A stretch of DNA of 64,000 bases from Streptomyces sp. NBC_01571. Its GTDB lineage: Bacteria; Actinomycetota; Actinomycetes; Streptomycetales; Streptomycetaceae. Under the pieces are notes generated by a model. That model saw only the letters and a program-made list of their open reading frames with translations, had not been told where the DNA came from and made no database searches. A program made the position numbers and the translations under genes. Below are positions 40,473 through 50,469 of the stretch, piece after piece. The stretch's first letter is position 1, and every line of letters begins with the position of its first letter. The DNA lies in NCBI RefSeq assembly GCF_026339875.1, contig NZ_JAPEPZ010000001.1, positions 7,812,001-7,876,000 of the forward strand, in the 5' to 3' direction.

Positions 40473-42152
40473 ATGACGGTGACGACGGGCGCGACGGAGC
40501 GATTCCGCGCCGCGCGGGACTTCCTGCTGGAGCACCGGGAGGACTACGCGACGGCGTACCAGGGCTTCGAGTGGCCGCGCCCGGACACCTTCAACTGGGC
40601 ACTCGACTGGTTCGACGTCATCGCGCGGGACAACGACCGCACCGCCCTGCACATCGTCGAGGAGGACGGCGGGCGCGCCGAGTTCTCCTTCGCCGCGCTG
40701 TCCGAGCGCTCCGACCGGCTGGCCAACTGGCTGCGCGCGCGGGGCGTCCGCGCCGAGGACCGGATCCTCGTCATGCTCGGCAACCAGGTCGAGCTGTGGG
40801 AGACGGCCCTCGCCGCGATGAAGCTGCGTGCCGTCGTCATCCCGGCGACCACCTTGCTCGGCCCGGCCGATCTGCGCGACCGCGTCGAGCGCGGCCGGGT
40901 CCGGCACGTGATCGTGCGCGCCGAGGACACCGCGAAGTTCGACGAGGTGCCCGGCCGGCACACCCGGATCACGGTCGGTGGCCCACGGCCCGGCTGGCAC
41001 TCGTACGAGGAGGCGTACGCCGCCGACGCGTCGTTCGAGCCGGACGGTGTGACCCACTCGGACGACCCGCTGATGCTCTACTTCACCTCCGGCACCACCG
41101 CCCGCCCCAAACTCGTCGAGCACACGCACGCCTCCTACCCGATCGGCCATCTGTCGACGATGTACTGGATCGGGCTCAAACCCGGCGACGTGCACCTGAA
41201 CATCTCCTCGCCGGGCTGGGCCAAGCACGCCTGGTCCAACCTCTTCGCGCCCTGGAACGCGGAGGCCACCGTCTTCATCCACAACTACACGCGCTTCGAC
41301 GCGGGCCGGCTGCTCGCGGAGATGGACCGGGCCGGGGTCACCACCTTCTGCGCCCCGCCCACCGTGTGGCGCATGCTCATCCAGGCCGACCTGGCACAGC
41401 TGCCGACGCCGCCGCGTGAGGCCGTCGCCGCGGGCGAGCCGCTCAACCCTGAGGTCATCGAACAGGTGCGGCGCGCCTGGGGCGTCACCGTCCGGGACGG
41501 TTTCGGGCAGACCGAGACGGCCGTCCAGGTCTCCAACAGCCCCGGGCAGCAGCTCAAGACGGGCTCCATGGGGCGGCCCAGCCCCGGCTTCCGCGTCGAG
41601 CTCCTCGACCCGGTCTCCGGCGCGCCGGGCGCGGACGAGGGGGAGATCGCGCTCGACCTGTCGGGCAGGCCGGTGGGTCTGATGACCGGCTACCACGGCG
41701 ACCCCGACCGCACCGCGGAGGCGATGGCGGGCGGCTACTACCGGACGGGCGACATCGGCGCACGCGACGCCGACGGCTACATCACGTACGTGGGCCGGGC
41801 CGATGACGTCTTCAAGGCCTCCGACTACAAGATCTCGCCCTTCGAGCTGGAGAGCGCGCTGCTGGAGCACGAGGCGGTGGCCGAGGCGGCCGTCGTCCCG
41901 GCCCCCGACGCACTGCGGCTCGCCGTCCCGAAGGCGTACGTCGTCCTCGCGGCGGGCCACGAACCAGGCCCCGACCTCGCCAAGGTGCTCTTCGAGCACT
42001 CGCGCACGGTCCTCGCGCCCTACAAGCGCATCCGGCGCCTGGAGTTCGGCGAGCTGCCCAAGACGGTGTCGGGCAAGATCCGCCGGATCGAGCTGCGCGA
42101 GGCCACGGCCACGGGCTCGGACGCCGAGTACCGCGAGGAGGACTTCCGGTGA
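40473..42152 (+). CDS. AMP-forming acyl-CoA synthetase (medium-chain/aromatic acid type)
   Basis: 559 aa. The adenylation core has the P-loop-like motif LYFTSGTTARPKLVEHTH, the YGQTE-type motif as DGFGQTETAV, the hinge YYRTGDIGARDADGYITYVGR and the C-terminal catalytic Lys in LPKTVSGKIRR. The N-terminal lead (TFNWALDWFDVIARDN) is typical of the acetyl/medium-chain (MACS-like) group. It activates a carboxylic acid to its CoA thioester via acyl-AMP. GAGGAGG precedes the ATG. It is translationally coupled to the second ligase gene (GTGA overlap) and divergent from the GAF-LuxR gene. The acid is not known. Confidence 0.9.
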   Translation: MTVTTGATERFRAARDFLLEHREDYATAYQGFEWPRPDTFNWALDWFDVIARDNDRTALHIVEEDGGRAEFSFAALSERSDRLANWLRARGVRAEDRILVMLGNQVELWETALAAMKLRAVVIPATTLLGPADLRDRVERGRVRHVIVRAEDTAKFDEVPGRHTRITVGGPRPGWHSYEEAYAADASFEPDGVTHSDDPLMLYFTSGTTARPKLVEHTHASYPIGHLSTMYWIGLKPGDVHLNISSPGWAKHAWSNLFAPWNAEATVFIHNYTRFDAGRLLAEMDRAGVTTFCAPPTVWRMLIQADLAQLPTPPREAVAAGEPLNPEVIEQVRRAWGVTVRDGFGQTETAVQVSNSPGQQLKTGSMGRPSPGFRVELLDPVSGAPGADEGEIALDLSGRPVGLMTGYHGDPDRTAEAMAGGYYRTGDIGARDADGYITYVGRADDVFKASDYKISPFELESALLEHEAVAEAAVVPAPDALRLAVPKAYVVLAAGHEPGPDLAKVLFEHSRTVLAPYKRIRRLEFGELPKTVSGKIRRIELREATATGSDAEYREEDFR

Positions 42153-43762
42153 CAGAACTCGCCTACACGCACGGCACGAGCGGGACCGCCCTGCTGGGCG
42201 ACACGATCGGGGCCAACCTGGACCGGACGGTGTCGGCCTGGCCGGACCGGGAGGCCCTCGTCGACGTGCCGTCCGGGCGGCGCTGGACGTACGCCGAATT
42301 CGCCGCCGACGTCGACCGGTTGGCGTCAGCGCTGCTCGCCTCCGGCATCGCCAAGGGCGACCGGGTCGGTATCTGGGCGGTCAACTGCCCGGAGTGGGTG
42401 CTCGTCCAGTACGCGACCGCCCGCATCGGCGCGGTGATGGTGAACATCAACCCCGCCTACCGCACCCACGAGGTCGAGTACGTTCTCCGGCAGGCCGGCA
42501 TCTCGCTGCTCGTCGCCTCCCTCCGTCACAAGACCAGCGACTACCGGGGGATGGTCGAACAAGTACGGCGCAACTGCCCGCAGTTGCGGGAGACCGTCTA
42601 CATCGGCGACCCGAGCTGGGACGCGCTGACCGGGCGCGGCACCGCCGCGTCGCGCGAGGAGCTCCGGACCCGCGGGAGCGAGCTGTCCTGCGACGACCCG
42701 ATCAACATCCAGTACACCTCGGGGACCACGGGCTTCCCCAAGGGGGCCACGCTCTCCCATCACAACATCCTCAACAACGGCTATTTCGTCGGTGAGTCGA
42801 TCGCCTACACCGAGCAGGACCGCATCTGCGTCCCGGTGCCCTTCTACCACTGCTTCGGCATGGTGATGGGAAACCTCGCGGCGACCTCGCACGGCGCGTG
42901 CATCGTCGTCCCGGCCCCGTCCTTCGACCCCGCGGCGACGCTGCGCGCCGTCCAGGACGAGCGCTGCACCTCGCTGTACGGCGTCCCGACCATGTTCATC
43001 GCGGAGCTGAACCTCCCCGACTTCGCGACGTACGACCTGTCCTCGCTCCGTACCGGGATCATGGCGGGCTCGCCGTGCCCGGTCGAGGTGATGAAACGGG
43101 TGGTCGCCGAGATGCACATGGCGGAGGTCTCCATCTGCTACGGCATGACCGAGACCTCGCCGGTCTCCCTGCAGACCCGCCGGGACGACGACCTGGAGCA
43201 CCGCACCGGCACTGTCGGCCGGGTGCTTCCGCACCTGGAGGTCAAGGTCGTCGACCCGGTGGACGGCGTGACCCGGTCCCGCGGAACCTCGGGCGAGTTG
43301 TGCACCCGGGGCTACAGCGTGATGCTCGGTTACTGGAACGAGCCCGAGAAGACCGCCGAGGCCGTCGACCCCGGGCGCTGGATGCACACCGGGGACCTCG
43401 CCGTGATGCGTGAGGACGGGTACGTGGAGATCGTCGGCCGCATCAAGGACATGATCATCCGGGGTGGCGAGAACATCTATCCGCGGGAGATCGAGGAGTT
43501 CCTCTACGCCCATCCGAGGATCGCCGACGTCCAGGTGGTCGGAGTGCCCCACGAGCGGTACGGCGAGGAGGTGCTCGCCTGCGTCATCGCCCGCGACCCG
43601 GCCGACCCGCCGACGCTGGCGGAACTGCGCGCCTTCTGCGAGGGCCGGCTGGCCCACTACAAGATCCCCAGCCGCCTGCGGATCCTGGAGGCCTTCCCGA
43701 TGACGGTGTCCGGCAAGGTACGGAAGATCGAACTGCGCGAGACGTACGCCGACCGGGACTGA
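42149..43762 (+). CDS. AMP-forming fatty-acyl-CoA synthetase (FadD-like)
   Basis: 537 aa. It shows the motifs IQYTSGTTGFPKGATLSHHN, CYGMTETSPVSLQ, MHTGDLAVMREDGYVEIVGRIKDMIIRGGENIYP and FPMTVSGKVRKIE with the catalytic Lys. It belongs to the FadD/medium-to-long-chain group that runs on ATP and CoA in the cytoplasm. Its GTG overlaps the preceding ligase stop. Two non-identical ligases in one operon suggest a pathway using two different acids, or a substrate and its chain-shortened product, but no beta-oxidation gene follows. The operon ends at a weak hairpin before a convergent gene. Confidence 0.92.
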   Translation: MTELAYTHGTSGTALLGDTIGANLDRTVSAWPDREALVDVPSGRRWTYAEFAADVDRLASALLASGIAKGDRVGIWAVNCPEWVLVQYATARIGAVMVNINPAYRTHEVEYVLRQAGISLLVASLRHKTSDYRGMVEQVRRNCPQLRETVYIGDPSWDALTGRGTAASREELRTRGSELSCDDPINIQYTSGTTGFPKGATLSHHNILNNGYFVGESIAYTEQDRICVPVPFYHCFGMVMGNLAATSHGACIVVPAPSFDPAATLRAVQDERCTSLYGVPTMFIAELNLPDFATYDLSSLRTGIMAGSPCPVEVMKRVVAEMHMAEVSICYGMTETSPVSLQTRRDDDLEHRTGTVGRVLPHLEVKVVDPVDGVTRSRGTSGELCTRGYSVMLGYWNEPEKTAEAVDPGRWMHTGDLAVMREDGYVEIVGRIKDMIIRGGENIYPREIEEFLYAHPRIADVQVVGVPHERYGEEVLACVIARDPADPPTLAELRAFCEGRLAHYKIPSRLRILEAFPMTVSGKVRKIELRETYADRD

Positions 43763-43778
43763 GGGCTGTCCCACGACC

Positions 43779-43796
43779 CCGGTGGCCGTCCACCGG
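43779..43796. terminator. Short hairpin between convergent genes
   Basis: A 7-bp stem (CCGGTGG/CCACCGG) with a 4-nt loop in the 34-bp gap between the ligase operon and the zinc-ribbon gene. It is weaker than the other convergent-gene hairpins here. Confidence 0.35.
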
Positions 43797-44828
43797 TCAG
43801 GCCCCCGTGGTGGTGAGGTCGTCCGCGGGGGCGTTGACCGGCTGGGGGGTGCCGGTGAGGTCGAGGACGAAGAGGGGGATCCCGAGCAGGTCGGCACGGG
43901 AGCGCGCGTCGTCCGTGTAGCCGGCGAGCGAGAAGTAGACGCACCGCGTGGACTCGCTCATCGCCGTCAGCCACAGGCACTCCACGTCGCGCAGCGAGGC
44001 GGGGCGGACCGTCGGGTCCACCTGGGCCATGACGCCCCGGCCAGCGAGCCCGATTCCCGACGGCGGTCGCTGATCAGCCCCGCGGATGTCGCGGTAGCCG
44101 AGCCATCGCAGATACAGCGCGGCGGCCGTCACGGCGTCCCGCGCGGTGCGGATGGTGACCGGCTGGAACGCCGGACGGGGTGTCGGGGCGGCGTCGGGAA
44201 GCCGGGAGCGGCCGGGGGCGGCGGGCGCTCCTCCGTCCGGGGGCGGGTCGCCCGCGTGACGGCCGCCGTCCGCAGCGGGGCCACCGGCCGAGGGGGCGTC
44301 GACGGACCGCGCCGGCCCGGCGCCCGCGCCGGGTGCCGACGACACCTCGGCGGCCCGCGGGGTCGTTGTCCCGGCTCCCTGTGAGGCAGGCGCATCGCTG
44401 GTGTGCGGGGCGTGGGCCCCGGTCGTGTGCGGTGAGCGCGCGGGGGTCCCGTCCCGGTCGGGGTCCGGCTCGGCGGCGGTGTCCGGCGCGATCTCGGCGC
44501 GCGGCGGTCGCCGCAGCCCTCCTGGCCGTACCCCTCGTACCGGAATCCGCAGCACGGTCCCGCACGCGCAGCCCAGTTCCGGATGGGGCCACTCGTCCTC
44601 GCGGCCGCAGGCGTCGCAGGGCACCGTCACCCAGTCGTCGTCCCAGACGCGGTGCGTCACGGGTACGGGATCCGCGAGGCGGTCGAGCGGGGGAGTGACG
44701 GGGGCGCCGCAGACGCACGGGTACGACGACGCGGCGAAGAGGTGCTCGCGGCGGCAGGCCGGACACCGCACCGGCACGCTCTCGGCCATGGCCCACTCCA
44801 GGACGTCACGTCGGGACAGCGCGTCCAT
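43797..44828 (-). CDS. Zinc-ribbon protein with degenerate Mrr-like C-terminal domain
   Basis: About 343 aa in three parts. Residues ~15-75 hold two Cys-rich ribbons (CPACRREH...CVCG, and CDACGRED...CACG). Residues ~95-230 are a low-complexity Ala/Pro/Gly/Thr linker. The last ~105 residues (RDAVTAAALYLRWLGYRDIRG, then GRGVMAQVDPTVRPASLRDVECLWL, then FSLAGYTDDARSRADLLGIPLFVLDL) follow the strand/helix order of Mrr-type restriction endonuclease folds. The family's Q-x-K catalytic pair reads QVD, so nuclease activity is doubtful. GGAGG precedes the ATG at 44828; the longer upstream reading lacks a site. It may bind modified DNA, but its role is unknown. Confidence 0.75.
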   Translation of the reverse strand: MDALSRRDVLEWAMAESVPVRCPACRREHLFAASSYPCVCGAPVTPPLDRLADPVPVTHRVWDDDWVTVPCDACGREDEWPHPELGCACGTVLRIPVRGVRPGGLRRPPRAEIAPDTAAEPDPDRDGTPARSPHTTGAHAPHTSDAPASQGAGTTTPRAAEVSSAPGAGAGPARSVDAPSAGGPAADGGRHAGDPPPDGGAPAAPGRSRLPDAAPTPRPAFQPVTIRTARDAVTAAALYLRWLGYRDIRGADQRPPSGIGLAGRGVMAQVDPTVRPASLRDVECLWLTAMSESTRCVYFSLAGYTDDARSRADLLGIPLFVLDLTGTPQPVNAPADDLTTTGA

Positions 44829-44950
44829 CGTCCTCCAAGGAGGGGGCCGCCGGCAGCGAAACGACCCGACAGCCTCGAGGCCTTCCGCCCGGCCTCCTCC
44901 CGGCCTTCCTCCGGGGGCCTGTCCCAGGGGATCGCGCCGGGCGCCCGCCC

Positions 44951-44979
44951 TTGACGCCTTCTGGCACGCCACCTACATT
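44951..44979 (+). promoter_or_regulatory. Vegetative-type promoter of gcl
   Basis: TTGACG at 44951-44956 and TACATT at 44974-44979 are spaced by 17 bp, a good sigma-70-type (HrdB) match. Transcription would start near 44986, on top of the first TTCC-N7-GGAA box. Confidence 0.7.
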
Positions 44980-44981
44980 GT

Positions 44982-44996
44982 TTCCAGATAGTAGAA
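44982..44996. promoter_or_regulatory. TTCC-N7-GGAA box 1 of gcl (one mismatch)
   Basis: TTCCAGATAGTAGAA, with the last arm AGAA instead of GGAA. It starts 3 bp after the -10 hexamer, a repressor position. Its centre is 21 bp from that of the second box. Confidence 0.6.
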
Positions 44997-45002
44997 GTTA
45001 GT

Positions 45003-45017
45003 TTCCGTAATGCGGAA
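45003..45017. promoter_or_regulatory. TTCC-N7-GGAA box 2 of gcl
   Basis: TTCCGTAATGCGGAA has perfect arms; the inner CG pairs extend the palindrome to 5 bp. It lies in the gcl leader two helical turns after box 1, on the same face of the helix. The same motif recurs at the catalase and hyi promoters. Confidence 0.65.
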
Positions 45018-45136
45018 TGCGGTGATGGCGGCACGCGGAACGGAACGCGAAGTCATCCACGGACCACCTACGGAATCACCAGCTCTCCGCGGGGCGCGAC
45101 GGAGCGCGAATCCGACAGCCGAAGCAGGAGTACTCC

Positions 45137-46921
<1,785 letters not shown>

Positions 46922-46956
46922 CACCGGCGCGTCACCCGACGCCGCGCGGACCGTAC

Positions 46957-46986
46957 GGCCCCGCCTCCGTGTCCGGAGGCGGGGCC
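46957..46986 (+). terminator. 13-bp perfect hairpin after gcl
   Basis: A perfect 13-bp stem (GGCCCCGCCTCCG) with a 4-nt loop begins 36 bp past the gcl stop codon. The 219 bp up to the next stop codon show nothing else firm. Confidence 0.75.
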
Positions 46987-47205
46987 GTCGCCGTCGTCAC
47001 CTCCGACGGATGAACCCGGCTTCGTACTCGGGACGTTCGTACGGCTCCTCGGCGGCACAGGGGTGCGCGACGCACCCGACGCGTTTTCATGAACAGCTGC
47101 GGCAGGGGGAGTTGCGCCACACGCACTGGGTGCCGCGCTCCCGGTCCTGTCCCTGTCTCCATCCCTGGCCCGATCGGCCCGGCCCGGTCAGCCCGGTCAG
47201 CTCGA

Positions 47206-47814
47206 TCAGCCCGGTCCCGAGTCCGAGCCGCCGCCGTCGGTGTAGTTCCCGCCGCACCCGCCGCCCCAGGAATGCGGCAGGAGCCCCTTGTCGGCCGTGC
47301 CGCCGCGCCCCACCAGGCCCGCGGCCACGGCGAAGCGCGGCTCCAGGACGGTGAGGGCCCCGGCGCCGTGGAGCGCGACCGCGAGGAGCACGTCGTGCGT
47401 CGACAGGCCCTCCCTGCCGGTGGGCACCGGCCGTTCGGCCCGTGCCCGTCCGAGGTGACGCCGGGCGCCGAGCGTGGGGCCGGGAGGGAAGGTCCGGAAC
47501 GTTCCGGCCTCGGTCAGCTCGGACCGCAGCCGTGCGAGTGCCTGTCGTACGCTCGTGCGCCGCAACAACTCGCCCATGCCCGCGGGGCGGTAGAGGGAGC
47601 CGTGCACCGCCCGCTCCAGCGGGTGCACCGCCCGTTCCAGCGGGTGGTCCGCGAGGGCGATCGCCCGTGACGTCCGCATCGTGCCGGGCCGGCCGGCCTC
47701 GACAGCGCCCCGCAGACGCAGGGCGAGCACGGCGACCGTCACGGCGGCGCGGGGCCCGCCACGCACCAGGGCGACGGCATACGGATCCGGTTCCTCCGAC
47801 ATGCCGTCGCCCAT
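47206..47814 (-). CDS. TIGR04222-like protein with Gly/Cys-rich tail
   Basis: About 202 aa. The N-terminal region DPYAVALVRGGPRAAVTVAVLALRLRGAVE resembles the start of the streptomycete TIGR04222 membrane-protein family. The tail (SWGGGCGGNYTDGGG) is also like that family. The middle carries a 7-residue direct duplication, HPLERAV-HPLERAV. The expected long membrane helices are weak or missing, so this may be a shortened relative. The ATG at 47814 follows GGGGGG by 5 nt. A 14-bp hairpin lies just upstream. Function unknown. Confidence 0.6.
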   Translation of the reverse strand: MGDGMSEEPDPYAVALVRGGPRAAVTVAVLALRLRGAVEAGRPGTMRTSRAIALADHPLERAVHPLERAVHGSLYRPAGMGELLRRTSVRQALARLRSELTEAGTFRTFPPGPTLGARRHLGRARAERPVPTGREGLSTHDVLLAVALHGAGALTVLEPRFAVAAGLVGRGGTADKGLLPHSWGGGCGGNYTDGGGSDSGPG

Positions 47815-47838
47815 GACCGCCCCCCGTGTCACTCCGGT

Positions 47839-47875
47839 CATGAGGCCCGCCGCCCCCGTGTCGGCGGGCCTCATG
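47839..47875. repeat. 14-bp perfect hairpin in the leader of the TIGR04222-like gene
   Basis: CATGAGGCCCGCCG and its exact complement enclose a 9-nt loop, 25 bp upstream of the minus-strand start codon. It may be a 5'-leader hairpin, or a terminator for transcription arriving from either side. Confidence 0.6.
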
Positions 47876-48035
47876 TGCCGAGAATGTGCCCTCGTGCGGG
47901 GTGGCGTGAAGCCTCCGGAGCGTTGTTCAGAGCTTGATTTGAGGGTTCCGTAGGCGATGTACGCCCGGTGGCGTACACCGGGTGCGCGCGGGGCCGGTCG
48001 TCACGGGGGCGGGTGCCGACGGCCCCGGCCAGGCG

Positions 48036-48260
48036 TCACTGGGACGGGTGCTCCGACAGCCCCGGCCAGTCGTCCGGGCCGCCGCCCTGCCAGTCGATGA
48101 TGTCGCTCTCCTCGACCTCGATCTCGTCGAGGTCCGCCAGCCGCAGGATCTCGACGACGTCGTCGAGGTGATAGGCGATACCGAGCGTCTCGTCCCCGAC
48201 GGTGACCCGCCGTGACCCGTCCAGCCCTGGGGCGTGCACAACAATACTGGGATAGTCCAT
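48036..48260 (-). CDS. Small acidic conserved hypothetical protein (74 aa)
   Basis: From the ATG at 48260 (with GAGGGC just before it) a 74-residue acidic protein is read: MDYPSIVVHAPGLDGSRRV, then VGDETLGIAYHLDDVVEILRLADLDEIEVEESDIIDWQGG. The dense Asp/Glu in the second half suggests a soluble, perhaps protein- or metal-binding, role. Codon use fits a real gene (third positions G/C). I do not recognise a named family. It lies between the TIGR04222-like gene and the remnant-rich stretch. Confidence 0.65.
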   Translation of the reverse strand: MDYPSIVVHAPGLDGSRRVTVGDETLGIAYHLDDVVEILRLADLDEIEVEESDIIDWQGGGPDDWPGLSEHPSQ

Positions 48261-48990
48261 GCCCTCAGGCTGCTGCCGGCGGGGCGGATGCGCACGCCGA
48301 CGCACCCAGGAGCGCCGGATACGGACGACGGTCCGGTATCCGGCGCTCCTGGCCCGGTGCGTACGAGGTGGTGGCCGTCCGACGGCGCGGTCGCGCCGCC
48401 GGACGGGGCCAGAGCGTGTCTCTTCGATCGGTTGGTCAGCTCTTGTCTCCGCAAACGCCAAGGGGGTTCGTGAAGGCAAGCCCGTAGACGGTTCCGGCCC
48501 CGTAGGCGGCGATCACTGCTGCGCTGCGGATCACGGCCCAGCTGCATACCTCTCCGGGGTCGGGCAGGAATCGCAAGCGCTGCGGCGTTCCGACGGCACG
48601 CGTCGAGGGCGGGAACAGGCCCTCATCCGGGTCCTTTCCAGGCCGCCGCGGGACCAGCCCCGCACGCGCGGGGCTGGTCCCGCGGCGTGCCCGCGCACGT
48701 CCGCCGAGCTGAGCTGCTCCCCGCATGCAGAGGAAGCGGTAAGCGGTGGCGACGACTGCCCCGATGAACTTTGGAGCTGCACGTCAATATGACGGGACTG
48801 GAACGATTCGGGAACTTCACGGACGCTGCCGAGCGCGGCCTGCCGGCTGGTGAAGCCGACCATTCCACAGACTACGAGATGTCCTTGATCGCGAGATCCG
48901 TCGCCAACGGTCGGATCTGTCAAAGTTGGGGAAGCTTGAGCCCGTAGACGGGGGCAAATTCGGGTACTGCCACCACTGTTAAGGAATCTG
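48261..48990. other. Gene-poor, lower-GC stretch with remnants
   Basis: This 730-bp stretch has no supported gene. By eye the part from about 48700 to 48990 is clearly less G/C-rich than the flanks. A 13-bp direct repeat (AGCCCGTAGACGG) occurs at 48479-48491 and 48939-48951, and a very strong hairpin sits at 48644-48687. A minus-strand frame near 48440-48550 encodes a short hydrophobic end (WAVIRSAAVIAAYGAGTVYG) without a convincing start. Confidence 0.5.
48644..48687. repeat. 20-bp perfect palindromic hairpin
   Basis: Twenty bases starting CGCCGCGGGACCAGCCCC pair exactly with their complement across a 4-nt loop. It is the longest perfect stem I found in the window, in a region with no adjacent gene end to explain a terminator. 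Confidence 0.85.
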
Positions 48991-49655
48991 ATGAATATGG
49001 ACGCCCACCGGAAAGACCTGTACCCGGACGTGACTGCTTCGGGTGGCCTTGGGCCAGCCATGCGAGAGGCGGCACAGCTGCGCGGGTGCGACACCGGGCT
49101 GGGACCGTGGGCCGTCGACGTCGTCAGCATCCAAACGGCGCGGGGATTCCTGTCGGTCGATCCTGCGACCGAGGAACGCCTTTTCCGGTTGAGTGTCGGC
49201 ATTCCTGGGTTCGACTGGGAGATCGGCTCCACGGGGGATCTCGGATCGCTTGTGGAAGCGGTCGCCGCATGGCGGGAAGGCATACCGCTCGACGAGCTGC
49301 AGGAGAGATTCGAGTTCATGGAGCTCGACGAATTCGTCCGGGCGCTCGAACGCGGAGAGCCACCTCTTCGCAGTGGGCTGAACTCCTGTCGTCCGACTTC
49401 AACCGGCGCCAATGGAAACTCCTGCGCCGCCTCCGTGCGGATGAGGGTCTGCGGGACATGTTCCCGACCATCTCGCACGGTGCCGTGCGCCTGCGCGTGG
49501 ATGCGATGGACGGAAGGAGCCGTCAGGTTCTGGTGGACGAGGTGAACGGGGAAGTCTATGAGGTCATGCGCGTAGAGGTGCCAGGAGCCAGCTGGGTCGA
49601 GGTGCCGGCCGGTGATCTGATCGCCTACCTGCGAGCTGCCTTGAACGAAGAGTGA
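48991..49655 (+). pseudogene. DUF6193-like protein gene broken by a frameshift
   Basis: An ATG 5 nt after AAGGA opens a frame reading LYPDVTASGGLGPAMREAAQL..., SVGIPGFDWEIGSTGDL and FEFMELDEFVRALERGEPP up to about 49372. Similarity then continues in another frame (SSQWAELLSSDFNRRQWKLLRRL, RADEGLRDMFPTISHGAVRL) to the stop at 49655. This order (WAELL, then LRxLFPxxSH) fits the DUF6193 family that occurs near natural-product and conflict loci in Streptomyces. Losing one nucleotide near 49363-49380 explains the shift. No slippery heptamer is seen, so decay or a sequencing error is more likely than programmed frameshifting. Confidence 0.6.
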
Positions 49656-50469
49656 TCTCGACAGATCGACGAGGTCGGACCCTTCAAACGGGCAGGCGGT
49701 TCTCCCGCACCCGGCTTTCCAACATCGTTCACCGCCGTGCATGCGCCGTTGCCCCGCGTACGTTTCCGGGATATTCGACTTTGAGCGGTGCGGGTCGGCT
49801 CATACACTGACCAGTCGTCACGGTCTGTGCCCAGTGGGTTGGTTGGACCCTGGATGCAGGACGCCCGTGGTCCTGACGATCACCCCATTGGGACTCCCGT
49901 TCGACGCGCATCCCTCAAGATCGGAACGACAGCAGCTACATAAGAGTGGCTCAGCTCCAGCTCGGTGTGGTCCTGGGCCACTGGCCGTATGGCACCGGTC
50001 GGCCGGTGTAGGCGTCCAGAAGAATGCGGTTGCCGACCGGCCGGTCCAGCTTCACCGTCGCTTCGTCACCGCGCATTTCGCCGGTGCACTTGCCGTCCTC
50101 CGCCCCGATGGCGGATGCGGACAGCACCTAATGGACCTGCCATCTCAACCAGCCCGCGAAGCGGCGCGAGCACGTCGGTGGGTACTTGCGCCGCTGACGG
50201 CAGCCCGCTTGAGTGGCCGCCCTCCGGGCGACGACGGAAAGTGTCAGACAGGCCCTACGGCCCCAACGTGACCCAGGGCCGTGGAAGGTGGGCGGGGACC
50301 GCGGCGGATGCGACGGGACCGGGGCTTCCTTCCCTCAGGTCGAGAAGGGGCTCCGGAACCTTGACCACCGCACTGGCTCGCAAGCCGCCGCGGTCCCGGT
50401 CCTGCCCGGACAGCGCTGGACCACCCCTCATCCGGGTCCGACGCCGCCTCGGGCGGCTGGAGTAGAGGC
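49656..50469. other. 814-bp stretch without an intact gene
   Basis: By eye this is lower in G/C than the flanks and has no frame with convincing codon bias. At 50131-50220 a plus-strand frame reads MDLPSQPAREAARARRWVLAPL, resembling the N-terminus of anti-sigma-factor-like regulatory ATPases, but it breaks off at once. The stretch looks like accumulated remnants between a broken gene and the catalase gene. Confidence 0.45.

Noticed and set aside
48413..48460. AGAGCGTGTCTCTTCGATCGG resembles ends of IS5-type elements in Streptomyces.
   Set aside because: No matching inverted end, no transposase frame and no target duplication were found; a solo word of this length is weak evidence.
48620..48730. 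CRISPR-like unit: the palindrome at 48644-48687 with a second GC-rich repeat-end-like word (CTGCTCCCCGC) about 32 bp away.
   Set aside because: Only one full unit exists, the second word matches just a few bases, no third copy follows, and no cas gene is present.
49360..49385. Programmed -1 frameshift in the DUF6193-like gene.
   Set aside because: The direction fits, but there is no X-XXY-YYZ slippery heptamer and no evident downstream stem or pseudoknot.
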